A DNA stretch of 64,000 bases, from NCBI RefSeq assembly GCF_000238255.3, contig NZ_CP011040.1:1-64000 (forward strand), given 5' to 3'. Shown here piece by piece: positions 17,684-26,801 of the stretch (position 1 is the stretch's first letter; each line of letters opens with the position of its first letter). The DNA comes from Pseudoalteromonas spongiae UST010723-006. Lineage in GTDB: Bacteria; Pseudomonadota; Gammaproteobacteria; Enterobacterales; Alteromonadaceae. The notes below the pieces were generated by a model. The model made no database searches and was not told where the DNA came from. It saw only the letters and a list, made by a program, of their open reading frames with translations. Both the position numbers and the translations under genes were made by a program.

Positions 17684-18973
17684 TTAAAACGCGTGTTTAC
17701 TTAGTTGAACTGCGCTGGTTTCCAATCGTGCGTTATGGCTTTTCGCTTTGCGGCTAAGAAGTGCACTTAAAATTAGCGATGGTATTGCGACAATTAAGCC
17801 TAGTTCTGTTGTCACCAGTGCTTCAGAAATACCACCAGAGACTGTTGCTGCATCTCCGGTACCGAATGTATTCATCATCATAAAGGTATTGATCATACCT
17901 GACACAGTTCCCAATAACCCTAATAGCGGAGCAATAGCCGCCGATGTGGCAACGATGCCTAAATAGTTTTCAACCTGATAGCGATAACGCATTAAAAATG
18001 CGACTAATTGGTCATCACGTTTATCTGAGATGGGATGGGTTTTCGCGATATCTATAAGCTGTAATTCTGTTTTTGAAAATAGCTGTTGGTAACTCGTATC
18101 GTTTACGACATGCTGTTTTACACGGTCGATAAAATCGAGTCGTACTTTAGGTAAACTAAACAGCTGAATGCTTTTAATTAAAGCAACAATCAGCGATAGC
18201 CCACCAAAGAATAAAATTGGAAAAGCCCACACTCCGCCTTTTTCAATATGGCTAATTAAACCTTGTTTATTTTGTTGCAGTTTTGCTGCGTTACCTAATG
18301 TGGGATCAAATGTGATTTGGGCTAAACCCGTTTGCTTTAACTGCTGTAATTGTGCGATGTCTTGGTCATTGTAAACCCCTTTTACAAGGTTCGGCATTGC
18401 CTGATTTGCACTGTGCTCAATTAATCCACCTTTATTAATATCTGCGTTAAATGCTAAAGATACAGGGCCCAAATCTAACCTATTAAATTGATTTACTTGT
18501 CCCATATCGTCAACAATTTGTGATTGTTGCCAGCTTGGAATGAGTGAATTCGTTAACTGAGATTCTAGCTTCGAAAATATCGTGTCTGAGATAATTAGGT
18601 CGCCATTGCTATCTCGATAGTTACTAAGTAGTTCGCCTTTTTGTTCAAAATAGCTTTGTAGTAATAATTTTTGGTAATTATCCTGTGCTTGCCATTTAAC
18701 AACGCGGTCAGCTAATTTTTCGACACTTAATGTTTGTTCGTCGGCTACTCGCTGAATTGCAGCAGCTTGTTTTCGAAGTGCTTTTACTTCGTTAAGTGCC
18801 TTATTTATTTTATTTTGGTAACTTAGCGTACTGTTATTAATCTGGTTTTCTAGTTGGTTTAATTGCTGTTTTGACGTCGCAATTTTATTAATTATTTGCT
18901 GATTTATCGCTTCTTCGCTTTGACCGTTGAATGCTAACAGTAAAAATGAACAACCTAAGATCAATCGTAACAT
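17684..18973 (-). CDS. ttpC: TtpC-like MotA/TolQ/ExbB protein with N-terminal coiled coil
   Basis: A 429-residue membrane protein with a signal-like N-terminus (residues 1-19), a periplasmic coiled coil (about 22-95), a membrane segment near 245-265 and a C-terminal MotA/TolQ/ExbB domain with APLLGLLGTVSGMINTF near 345-361 and GGISEALVTTELGLIVAIPS near 377-396. The layout is that of TtpC, an extra component required by Vibrio TonB2 systems. The start overlaps the DUF3450 stop by one base (TAATG), so the genes are translationally coupled. A parS-like palindrome lies inside this gene at 18370-18386. Confidence 0.85.
   Translation of the reverse strand: MLRLILGCSFLLLAFNGQSEEAINQQIINKIATSKQQLNQLENQINNSTLSYQNKINKALNEVKALRKQAAAIQRVADEQTLSVEKLADRVVKWQAQDNYQKLLLQSYFEQKGELLSNYRDSNGDLIISDTIFSKLESQLTNSLIPSWQQSQIVDDMGQVNQFNRLDLGPVSLAFNADINKGGLIEHSANQAMPNLVKGVYNDQDIAQLQQLKQTGLAQITFDPTLGNAAKLQQNKQGLISHIEKGGVWAFPILFFGGLSLIVALIKSIQLFSLPKVRLDFIDRVKQHVVNDTSYQQLFSKTELQLIDIAKTHPISDKRDDQLVAFLMRYRYQVENYLGIVATSAAIAPLLGLLGTVSGMINTFMMMNTFGTGDAATVSGGISEALVTTELGLIVAIPSLILSALLSRKAKSHNARLETSAVQLSKHAF
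18370..18386. promoter_or_regulatory. Candidate parS-like palindrome, exact copy 5 (inside ttpC-like gene)
   Basis: Exact TGTAAA-CCCCT-TTTACA, extended by a T/A pair on each side to 19 bp. Its position inside a coding sequence argues against a promoter operator and for a chromosome-organising site. Confidence 0.5.
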
Positions 18974-19767
18974 TACAATAACTCCTTTTTAATCGGCGCA
19001 ATTGCTAGCGGAGCTTGAATAAAAAATGCATTAGTTGGCTTTTCAAGCATATTTTGAATTTCTAGTAGTTTGTCTCTAAGTTGCTCTTGTGATTGTTCAC
19101 CTACTAGTTGTAAGGCATCGTTACCGTGATACCATTGCCAACCTGTTTGTTCTACGCGACCGACACCAACAGATTGATTGTTTTTACTGATATACCATGC
19201 GTAAGAAAGACCTAAATACATTTGGTTGACTAAAAGTTCGTCAGAGCCATTATTACTGGGTATTGTCATACTGGTATTGTTGATTGCAATGCGTTGATTA
19301 AACTCATCAGCAGATTTGAACATGCTTAGGAGCTTTTCCAATTTTTCACTATTCGAAAGTGATGTTTGTTGGTAGGTGTTCAACTTAGACTGCCAGTCTT
19401 GTTGAATTGGCGGCGGAAGCAGAGGCGCAATGCGATTAGCAAATAGATATGTTTTTTCTAACGCTTTTTGTATCGTGGTTTGATTACTCTCGAACTGTAC
19501 TTGCTGCTCGGTAAGCGCAAGACGCTTTGCATCAACTTCGCTTCTCGCTGCGTTTGCGTTTTTTAATAGTTTTTTTAATGACGCTTTTTCCTGATTAAGC
19601 AATACAAGCTGATTTTTCAAGGCTTGCTCGTTACTTTGCCAAGCAAGTTGTAACTTTCCTTTTTGACTTTCTATTTCAAGCCAATGCTCTATAAGTTCTA
19701 TGTTATTTTCGCTTGCATGTACATAAGACAGCGCTGTCAAAAGTGATGCAAAAAAAAGCAACTTCAT
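18973..19767 (-). CDS. DUF3450 secreted coiled-coil protein
   Basis: First gene of the six-gene TonB2 operon. The 264-residue protein has a signal peptide (about 1-18, ending VHA), a long coiled coil (about 25-110) and a C-terminal globular part with LGLSYAWYISKNNQ and WQWYHGNDA. DUF3450 proteins regularly precede ttpC-exbB-exbD-tonB in marine gammaproteobacteria; the molecular role is not established. Upstream lies a 170-bp gap before the LysR gene on the same strand, presumably with the operon promoter. Confidence 0.83.
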   Translation of the reverse strand: MKLLFFASLLTALSYVHASENNIELIEHWLEIESQKGKLQLAWQSNEQALKNQLVLLNQEKASLKKLLKNANAARSEVDAKRLALTEQQVQFESNQTTIQKALEKTYLFANRIAPLLPPPIQQDWQSKLNTYQQTSLSNSEKLEKLLSMFKSADEFNQRIAINNTSMTIPSNNGSDELLVNQMYLGLSYAWYISKNNQSVGVGRVEQTGWQWYHGNDALQLVGEQSQEQLRDKLLEIQNMLEKPTNAFFIQAPLAIAPIKKELL

Positions 19768-19937
19768 TATTTTGCCTAATTATTGTTTTTGAATTTATTA
19801 CCTAAAATTACATATATTTCACAAAAAACAAACAATTATGTGATAAGCGGCATTAAAAAGTGCATATAAAGTATTTATTTTATCAGTGTAAACCTCAAAT
19901 ATAAGCGGCTTTAAAACATGTTTTAAATAACCTGTCG

Positions 19938-20837
19938 TTAATAGGCTTGATGGCAGCGTTTAATCTCTTCGACAAGTGCTTTGGCAAGCGGCGAAACTGA
20001 GCTCATTTTTTTAGTGATTAACATTACAGGGATTTGATAGTGATATTTTTCGGGGTGAATTGCTTTGAATACCCCTTTATCAACCCAGTAATTTGCATAG
20101 TGCTCTGGTAAATAGCCAATAAAGGCACCCGATAATATCAAATGTGCGATACCTTCATCATGATACGCCGTTGCACTATTTTGATAATTAAGACCATCGT
20201 TGCGCACTTCTTTATCCCGCATATAGTTTGAGGTAATCACTTCGGCTTGCTTCAATAATTTATTCCGCTCATTCGGTTTACAATCAAAAAGGGCATGCCC
20301 TTTGGCGCAATATAGATAGTTGGTTTCGTTATGTAGCGGGAAGTAATCTAAACCACGCAAATGATGGCGACTTACGCCCAGCCCCACCAGCGAGCGACCA
20401 TTTACCACAGAAGTTTCTACTTCCCGCGCCTCACACACATTGATATCAAATTGAATATTATCGCTTTTTTGTTTTAGCTCGCGGATCACCTCACTAATGC
20501 CGCAGCGTGGATCGCTTACCATGGTATCAATCACCGAAATTGTCACGCGGCCTGATAGCTCATTCTTAGAGCCTGCAACTGTGGTGGCAAACGCTTCGCA
20601 CTGCTGTAATAACTCAAGGCTTGCTTGGTATGTAATACGGCCAGGCTCGGTCAGTTCAAAACCACTGCGTCCGCGCTTACATAGTTTGATGCCAAGGCGC
20701 ACTTCTAAATCCGATAAATGTGAACTGATTGTAGAGCGGCCAATATTCAGTCGAGATTCTGCGGCAGAGAGCCCGCCACATTCCACAATTGCAACAAATA
20801 TGCGCAATAGGCGCAGATCAACGTCATGAATTTGCAT
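19938..20837 (-). CDS. LysR family transcriptional regulator divergent from hutH
   Basis: A 299-residue LysR-type regulator. The winged helix-turn-helix spans about residues 5-65 (RLLRIFVAIVECGGLSAAES, then GRSTISSHLSDLEVRLG). The ligand-binding domain follows from about 95. It is transcribed away from hutHU across 138 bp that hold two direct repeats TCGATAAT 21 bp apart, a spacing that suits a LysR tetramer. Control of histidine use is inferred from position; in many gammaproteobacteria the hut repressor is the GntR-type HutC instead. Confidence 0.85.
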   Translation of the reverse strand: MQIHDVDLRLLRIFVAIVECGGLSAAESRLNIGRSTISSHLSDLEVRLGIKLCKRGRSGFELTEPGRITYQASLELLQQCEAFATTVAGSKNELSGRVTISVIDTMVSDPRCGISEVIRELKQKSDNIQFDINVCEAREVETSVVNGRSLVGLGVSRHHLRGLDYFPLHNETNYLYCAKGHALFDCKPNERNKLLKQAEVITSNYMRDKEVRNDGLNYQNSATAYHDEGIAHLILSGAFIGYLPEHYANYWVDKGVFKAIHPEKYHYQIPVMLITKKMSSVSPLAKALVEEIKRCHQAY

Positions 20838-20860
20838 CTTTTTTAGCCTTGTTTTTTAGT

Positions 20861-20889
20861 TCGATAATATCGGAATAAGCATCGATAAT
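20861..20889. promoter_or_regulatory. Candidate LysR binding site between regulator and hutH
   Basis: TCGATAAT occurs at 20861-20868 and again at 20882-20889, two helical turns apart on the same face, in the divergent promoter region of the LysR gene and hutH. Confidence 0.45.
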
Positions 20890-20975
20890 TATGCATTTAT
20901 AAAACTTGGGTCGCAAGCTAACATTACTCTATTGATTAATCATCACAGTTGATGAAAAAACGTTAGGAGACAACA

Positions 20976-22475
20976 ATGACGTTTAAATACGGCGTAGATC
21001 GCCTTAATATTGATATTGTAAATGGCATTGCCGATGGCAGTGTTAAAGCAGAGCTTAGCGCTGAGGCGATTGATAAAATTAATACCAGCCGTCAACGCGT
21101 TGACAAAATGGCCGCATCAGACAAAGCAGTTTACGGTATTAACACCGGCTTTGGTCCTCTGTGTGATACGCAAATTACCCCAGCAGAAACAAACCTATTA
21201 CAAAAAAACCTGCTGATCACTCACGCTGTGGGTGTTGGTAACCCAATTGCTAAATCGATTTCTAAATTAATGCTGATCACTAAAGTGCACGCGTTAAGCC
21301 AAGGTTTCTCGGGTATTCGCCTAGAAACCGTTGAGCGTATGCTTAAGTTTATTGAGCTTGATTTAATTCCAGTCGTACCAGAGCAAGGCTCGGTGGGTGC
21401 ATCGGGCGATTTAGCGCCATTATCGCACTTATTCTTACCACTTTTAGGTGAAGGTGAGTTTTGGGTAGGTGATGACATTGTTCCTGCGGCGAAAGCCCTT
21501 GCTGACAATGGTTTAGAGCCAATGGATCTTCATGCTAAAGAAGGTTTAGCCTTAATTAATGGTACACAGTTTATTTTATCGCATGGTATTACTGGCCTAA
21601 CTAAGATGCGTTACCTGCTTGATCTTGCTGATGTGGCAGGTGCGATGAGTATTGAAGGTATGCAAGGTAGTCAATCGCCATTTAGAGAAGAGCTACATGC
21701 AATTCGTGCCTTTGCTGGCAATGTCGAAGTAGCAACGCGCATGCGTCGTCTATTTAAAGATTCGCAAAATATGGCAGATCACACTGATTGTGACCGCGTT
21801 CAAGACCCATATTCTTTACGTTGTATTCCACAGGTGCATGGTGCATCTCGCAACGCTTACAATCACTTAAAAGAGCTTGTTGAAATTGAAATGAACTCGG
21901 TCACTGATAACCCAATTGTTATTAGTGAGGAAGAAGCAATTTCGGGCGGTAGTTTCCACGGTCAACCGCTTGCTATGGCACTTGATTATGCGTCAATTGC
22001 CGCTGCTGAACTGGGGAATATTTCAGACCGTCGCTGTTATTTATTACTTGAAGGTTTACACGGCCTACCGCGCCTACTCACTACATCTGGCGGCCTAAAC
22101 TCAGGCATGATGATCCCGCAGTACACCACAGCGGCACTTGTTACCGAAAACAAATCACTGTGTTTCCCACCGTCAGCTGACAGTGTACCAACCTCTATGG
22201 GTCAGGAAGATCACGTGTCTATGGGCAGTATTTCGGGCCGTAAGCTTAACCAAATTCTTGGTAATCTTGAGAAAATCTTCGCAATTGAGCTAATGTACGC
22301 AGCGCAAGCCGTTGACTTTAGACGCCCTAATACTTGTTCAGATATTATTGAACAAAATCATGCACTCATTCGTACTAAGGTTGCGAAATTAGAAGAAGAC
22401 AGACTATTAAAGCCTGATATTGATGCCATGGTTGAATTTGTAAAATCTCAGGCATTTACTGTTACGCTTAATTAA
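20976..22475 (+). CDS. hutH: Histidine ammonia-lyase
   Basis: It deaminates L-histidine to trans-urocanate and ammonia, the first step of histidine degradation. The 499-residue protein has the MIO-forming triad Ala142-Ser143-Gly144 within GSVGASGDLAPLS, the Tyr53 region VYGINTGFG, and the conserved SRNAYNHLKELVEIEMNS and FRRPNTCS segments. Length and motifs fit the HAL family; a tyrosine/phenylalanine lyase is less likely because urocanase follows 11 bp downstream. The ribosome binding site is AGGAG, spaced well before ATG 20976. Confidence 0.93.
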   Translation: MTFKYGVDRLNIDIVNGIADGSVKAELSAEAIDKINTSRQRVDKMAASDKAVYGINTGFGPLCDTQITPAETNLLQKNLLITHAVGVGNPIAKSISKLMLITKVHALSQGFSGIRLETVERMLKFIELDLIPVVPEQGSVGASGDLAPLSHLFLPLLGEGEFWVGDDIVPAAKALADNGLEPMDLHAKEGLALINGTQFILSHGITGLTKMRYLLDLADVAGAMSIEGMQGSQSPFREELHAIRAFAGNVEVATRMRRLFKDSQNMADHTDCDRVQDPYSLRCIPQVHGASRNAYNHLKELVEIEMNSVTDNPIVISEEEAISGGSFHGQPLAMALDYASIAAAELGNISDRRCYLLLEGLHGLPRLLTTSGGLNSGMMIPQYTTAALVTENKSLCFPPSADSVPTSMGQEDHVSMGSISGRKLNQILGNLEKIFAIELMYAAQAVDFRRPNTCSDIIEQNHALIRTKVAKLEEDRLLKPDIDAMVEFVKSQAFTVTLN

Positions 22476-22486
22476 GGATAACTGAC

Positions 22487-24496
22487 ATGAACTTACAAGA
22501 ATTTCAAAACAGCATAAAACAGGGTATCCCAAGCGAACTGCCTGCGCCTAAAGCATATCCTGCAGGCGCTAACCGCGCACCAAAGCGTAAAGATATTTTA
22601 TCGGTAGAAGAAAAACAGCTTGCTGTGCGTAATGCGCTACGTTATTTCCCGAAAGAGTGGCATGCGGAGCTTGCTGAAGAATTTGCACAAGAGCTTAAAG
22701 ACTTTGGCCGTATTTATATGTACCGCTTTAAGCCTAACTATGAGCTAAAAGCGCGTTCAATTTCTGATTACCCTGCAAAATGCGAGCAAGCTGCGGCGAT
22801 CATGCTCATGATCGACAATAACCTTGATCCAGCAGTCGCACAGCACCCAGAAGAGCTTATCACTTATGGTGGTAACGGTGCGGTATTCCAAAACTGGGCG
22901 CAGTACTTACTTGCGATGAAGTACCTAAGCGAAATGGAAGAAGACCAAACGCTACATATGTACTCAGGTCATCCTATGGGTTTATTCCCATCATCGAAAG
23001 ATGCACCACGTGTAGTGGTAACAAACGGTATGATGATCCCGAATTACTCAAAGCCGGATGACTGGGAAAAATTTAATGCGCTAGGTGTAACACAATATGG
23101 CCAAATGACTGCCGGTTCATTTATGTACATTGGCCCACAAGGCATTGTTCACGGTACAACCATTACGGTGATGAATGCATTCCGTAAAGTACTTAACAAA
23201 GGCGAATCACCAAAAGGTAAGATCTTCTTAACTGCCGGTCTTGGCGGCATGAGTGGTGCACAGCCAAAAGCGGGTAACATTGCTAACTGTATTACTGTAT
23301 GTGCTGAGGTGAACCCGAAAGCGGCAACTAAGCGTCACCAACAAGGTTGGGTGGATGAGCTGATTGATAATATGCCAGATTTAGTTGCACGTGTGCGTAA
23401 AGCGCAAGAAAGCGAAGAAGTAGTGTCGATTGCGTTTATTGGTAACGTGGTTGATGTTTGGGAAAGCTTCTTAGCTGAAGACATTTTCATTCACTTAGGT
23501 TCTGACCAAACGTCGCTTCATAACCCTTGGTCAGGCGGTTACTACCCGGTTGATATCAGCTATGAAGAATCAAATCGCTTAATTCGTGAAGAGCCAGAAG
23601 TATTTAAAGAAAAAGTTCAAGCCACGCTTAAGCGACACGCCGATGCTGTGAACAAACATACAGCAAAAGGCACCTACTTCTTTGACTATGGTAATGCGTT
23701 TTTACTTGAAGCATCACGCGCTGGCGGCGATGTCATGGCTGAAAACGGCATCGATTTCAAATACCCGTCATACGTGCAAGATATTCTTGGCCCAATGTGT
23801 TTTGACTATGGTTTTGGTCCGTTCCGCTGGGTGTGTACTTCTGGCAAGCCTGAAGATTTAGATAAAACCGATGCAATTGCGGCAAAAGTGCTTGAAGAGA
23901 TCATGGCAAACTCGCCTGAAGAAATTCAGCAACAAATGCAAGACAACATCACATGGATCAAAGACGCGAAAGAAAACAAGTTAGTGGTTGGTTCACAAGC
24001 GCGTATTCTTTATGCCGATTCTGAAGGTCGTATTAAGATTGCAAATGCCTTTAACGATGCCATTGCGCGCGGTGAAATTGGCCCAGTGGTACTTGGTCGT
24101 GACCACCACGATGTATCAGGCACAGATTCACCATTCCGTGAAACATCAAATATTTACGACGGTAGCCGTTTTACTGCAGATATGGCTATTCACAACGTGA
24201 TTGGTGACGGTTTCCGCGGTGCAACCTGGGTGTCTATCCACAATGGTGGTGGCGTTGGCTGGGGCGAAGTGATCAACGGTGGTTTCGGTATGCTACTTGA
24301 CGGTAGTGACGATGCCGAGCGTCGCTTAAAATCAATGCTACTGTTTGATGTAAACAATGGCATCGCACGTCGCAGCTGGGCACGTAACGAAGAAGCTAAC
24401 TTTGCAATCAAACGCGAAATGGAACGCACTCCTAAGCTTAAAGTAACGCTTTCACAAAATGTCGAAGACGATATTTTAAATAAACTAGCGTTTTAA
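22487..24496 (+). CDS. hutU: Urocanate hydratase, long form
   Basis: It hydrates urocanate to imidazolone propionate, using tightly bound NAD. At 669 residues it is about 110 longer than the usual 555-residue bacterial enzyme and resembles the long urocanases of Bacteroidetes and eukaryotes. Motifs seen: HMYSGHPMGLFPSS, then GQMTAGSFMYIGPQGIVHGT, the GLGGMSGAQPKAG NAD-binding segment, and FDYGFGPFRWVCTSG with the active-site Cys450. It forms an operon with hutH; hutI and hutG are not next to it, so the rest of the pathway is elsewhere. A terminator follows at 24529-24556. Confidence 0.93.
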   Translation: MNLQEFQNSIKQGIPSELPAPKAYPAGANRAPKRKDILSVEEKQLAVRNALRYFPKEWHAELAEEFAQELKDFGRIYMYRFKPNYELKARSISDYPAKCEQAAAIMLMIDNNLDPAVAQHPEELITYGGNGAVFQNWAQYLLAMKYLSEMEEDQTLHMYSGHPMGLFPSSKDAPRVVVTNGMMIPNYSKPDDWEKFNALGVTQYGQMTAGSFMYIGPQGIVHGTTITVMNAFRKVLNKGESPKGKIFLTAGLGGMSGAQPKAGNIANCITVCAEVNPKAATKRHQQGWVDELIDNMPDLVARVRKAQESEEVVSIAFIGNVVDVWESFLAEDIFIHLGSDQTSLHNPWSGGYYPVDISYEESNRLIREEPEVFKEKVQATLKRHADAVNKHTAKGTYFFDYGNAFLLEASRAGGDVMAENGIDFKYPSYVQDILGPMCFDYGFGPFRWVCTSGKPEDLDKTDAIAAKVLEEIMANSPEEIQQQMQDNITWIKDAKENKLVVGSQARILYADSEGRIKIANAFNDAIARGEIGPVVLGRDHHDVSGTDSPFRETSNIYDGSRFTADMAIHNVIGDGFRGATWVSIHNGGGVGWGEVINGGFGMLLDGSDDAERRLKSMLLFDVNNGIARRSWARNEEANFAIKREMERTPKLKVTLSQNVEDDILNKLAF

Positions 24497-24528
24497 CGAA
24501 TGTTTGTATAAATAAAATAGAAATCAAA

Positions 24529-24556
24529 AGCGAGGCATTTGCCTCGCTTTTTTGTA
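24529..24556 (+). terminator. Terminator of hutHU
   Basis: The stem AAGCGAGGC/GCCTCGCTT, with a loop of about four bases, runs into a T run, 33 bp after the hutU stop. Confidence 0.85.
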
Positions 24557-24628
24557 TGTATGACCAATTGCTTTTTACGGGGTTGTTATCTATACAAAAC
24601 AATAATCGTAGTTTTATAAATAATCCAT

Positions 24629-25276
24629 ATGTCTTCATTATCAAAAAAGCTCGCGTCCTATAAAAGTGATTTTAAAACAAGAACGCCAGTCGAAATATTA
24701 GAAACTATAAATCGCAGCATATCCTTGTTTCAAGAACACTCAGCTTTAAAATCAGTGCTGCAAGTAGGCCAAACATTTCCATCATTTGAGCTGGCTGACA
24801 TCAATGGCCAATTGTTTAATAGCAAAGCACTAATTCAAGATAACCCCTTAATTCTGACCTTTGTACGCGGTGGATGGTGCCCTTATTGTGTATTAGAAAC
24901 ACAAATGTGGCAGCAGTATTTTGAAAAAAGCAAAAGTACTTTAAATATAGTTGCGATAACACCTGAAAAACCCGAGTTCGCAAAATCAATGCAATCTGAA
25001 AATAACTTAAGCTTTCCACTTTTATTTGATTCTGGGCTTTGTTTTGCTGAGCAGTTAGGGTTAGTTTGGAAAACGGATGATGCGATGAAACAGCAATTGT
25101 TAAAGTGGGATATCAACTTAACTGAACGACATTGCACGCCAACTTTCAATCTTCCGGTACCAGCTACCTTTGTTATTGATAAAAAAGGAGTTATTCAGTT
25201 TCGTTTTATTGAAGAAGATTATTCTTCACGTGCTGAGCCTGATGACGTGCTTGCTATTTATAATCGACTTATTTAA
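24629..25276 (+). CDS. AhpC/TSA-type peroxiredoxin-like protein
   Basis: A 215-residue thioredoxin-fold protein. The motif RGGWCPYC places two cysteines at 84 and 87 (CxxC), after VGQTFPSFELADINGQ, in the peroxiredoxin-like AhpC/TSA layout. The C-terminal part has TPTFNLPVPATFVIDKKG with the cis-Pro. It should reduce peroxides or act as a thiol oxidoreductase in the cytoplasm. The N-terminal 40 residues are an extra helical region. It stands alone. Confidence 0.82.
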   Translation: MSSLSKKLASYKSDFKTRTPVEILETINRSISLFQEHSALKSVLQVGQTFPSFELADINGQLFNSKALIQDNPLILTFVRGGWCPYCVLETQMWQQYFEKSKSTLNIVAITPEKPEFAKSMQSENNLSFPLLFDSGLCFAEQLGLVWKTDDAMKQQLLKWDINLTERHCTPTFNLPVPATFVIDKKGVIQFRFIEEDYSSRAEPDDVLAIYNRLI

Positions 25277-25286
25277 AGCTAAATAT

Positions 25287-26573
25287 TTAATATGAAAAGC
25301 GGTTTTTACCAGCGCGCTTAGCGTGATACATTTTTTCATCGGCAGTACGAATAAGTGCCTCTAATGTATCGCCGCTATCAGGGTAATAAGCAATACCTAA
25401 GCTAGCACTAATATTGACTTTGTTACCCTGCCCGACTGCATCTTTAATTTGATAGTCTTTCGCGATTTCGTTGATGGCTTTTTCAGCGAGCCTAACCGCG
25501 TCTTGTTTGTTTGCAAGATTCGGTAGGCAAATTAAAAACTCATCGCCACCTAAGCGCCCTACTGTGTCTGATTCTCTGAATGTGCTTTTAAGTCTAATCG
25601 CTACTTGCTTAAGTAATTCATCACCACTACTGTGGCCATAGCTATCATTTACCTGCTTAAAACCATCTAAATCGATAAACATTACAGCTAACAGTGTTTC
25701 ATTGCGCTTGGCTTGTTTTAGCGCGCTTGCTAGGCGCTCTTTAGTGAGCCATACCGAAGGTAATTTAGTTAGAGGATCGAAGTGCGCAATTTTCTTAAGC
25801 TCGTTTTTGGTGTGTTTGAGCTCTTCAATAGTGTCATGAAGCTCGGTAATGTCATATTCAGTAACAAGAAACACATAATCGCCAGTTAAGGGATGGCGAC
25901 TAATGCGAATATCAACGTTATGTCGTCTTTCACCAAGTTTTGTAAGCATTATGTGCTCTTGGCAACCCGCTTTGTGCTGCTGAGAGTCCATTAAGCGTTC
26001 TTTACCTTCAACCGGGTTGGCAAAACGCAGCTCAAAGTCACTGATAGTGTCTTGTTTTATTGTTGAATACCACTGCGTAAACGCGGGGTTTTCGAACAGT
26101 CGCTTACCTTGCATATCGTAACAACTCACTGCAACAGTGGTGTAACGCATCGCTTCTGCAAAAAGCAGGTTTTCTGGTTGGCTGGTGGCATCCATTTGTT
26201 CGCTAATGAAGGCAATAATGCCGCGGTGCTTTTCTGGGCCCAGTAACACAGCTACATGACGCATTAACATCACTTTTGGCTCACCATTAGGGTAAGTTGT
26301 CCAAGGGTCGTTAGTTAAGCCCTCTTGCGCGGCTTTTACAAAGGTTTGTTCGGTGCGCTTGCGTGCGCCTTCGGTATCAGCAGATAAGTCTTTGTCGATG
26401 AGTTGTTGCACATCACTTAGTCCCCAAAAGTTAAGGGCATGATTATTGCCCCACCAAAATCCATGACGGTCTAAGTCAAATACCCAAACAATATCGGGTG
26501 AAAAGTTAAATCCACCCAGTTCCTGTGGTGATGTAATTATTGGTAAGTGATTGACAGCGACATCTTGATACAC
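25287..26573 (-). CDS. Diguanylate cyclase with two PAS-like domains
   Basis: It synthesises cyclic di-GMP. The 428 residues comprise an N-terminal PAS-like region (about 20-130, with VFDLDRHGFWWGNN), a second PAS-like region (about 135-245), a short linker helix, and a GGDEF domain (about 262-428) with intact GGDEF at 342-346 and an RxxD inhibitory site (RESD, 333-336), so it should be active and product-inhibited. There is no membrane segment, so it is likely cytosolic. It converges with the peroxiredoxin gene across 10 bp. Confidence 0.9.
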   Translation of the reverse strand: MYQDVAVNHLPIITSPQELGGFNFSPDIVWVFDLDRHGFWWGNNHALNFWGLSDVQQLIDKDLSADTEGARKRTEQTFVKAAQEGLTNDPWTTYPNGEPKVMLMRHVAVLLGPEKHRGIIAFISEQMDATSQPENLLFAEAMRYTTVAVSCYDMQGKRLFENPAFTQWYSTIKQDTISDFELRFANPVEGKERLMDSQQHKAGCQEHIMLTKLGERRHNVDIRISRHPLTGDYVFLVTEYDITELHDTIEELKHTKNELKKIAHFDPLTKLPSVWLTKERLASALKQAKRNETLLAVMFIDLDGFKQVNDSYGHSSGDELLKQVAIRLKSTFRESDTVGRLGGDEFLICLPNLANKQDAVRLAEKAINEIAKDYQIKDAVGQGNKVNISASLGIAYYPDSGDTLEALIRTADEKMYHAKRAGKNRFSY

Positions 26574-26801
26574 AAAAAGACTCTAGCATTTAGTTGTTTA
26601 GAATATATTACTTAATTTGATAGTGGTTACCAGTAGATTATGGTGGCAACTAATGCGTTTTTTTAATCAATAGGTGCATGTAATTTCCCCACTTTGCTGC
26701 GCAATTATTCTGATGAACAGGTATGAATAATGGTGTTTTGGCAAAGACGCAGTGCCTTGTTTCAGTTACACTATCAGTCATAACAATTTACCAAAGTCAC
26801 A

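Noticed and set aside
24629..25276. Peroxiredoxin as part of the hut operon
   Set aside because: A strong terminator separates it from hutU and it has no functional link to histidine degradation.
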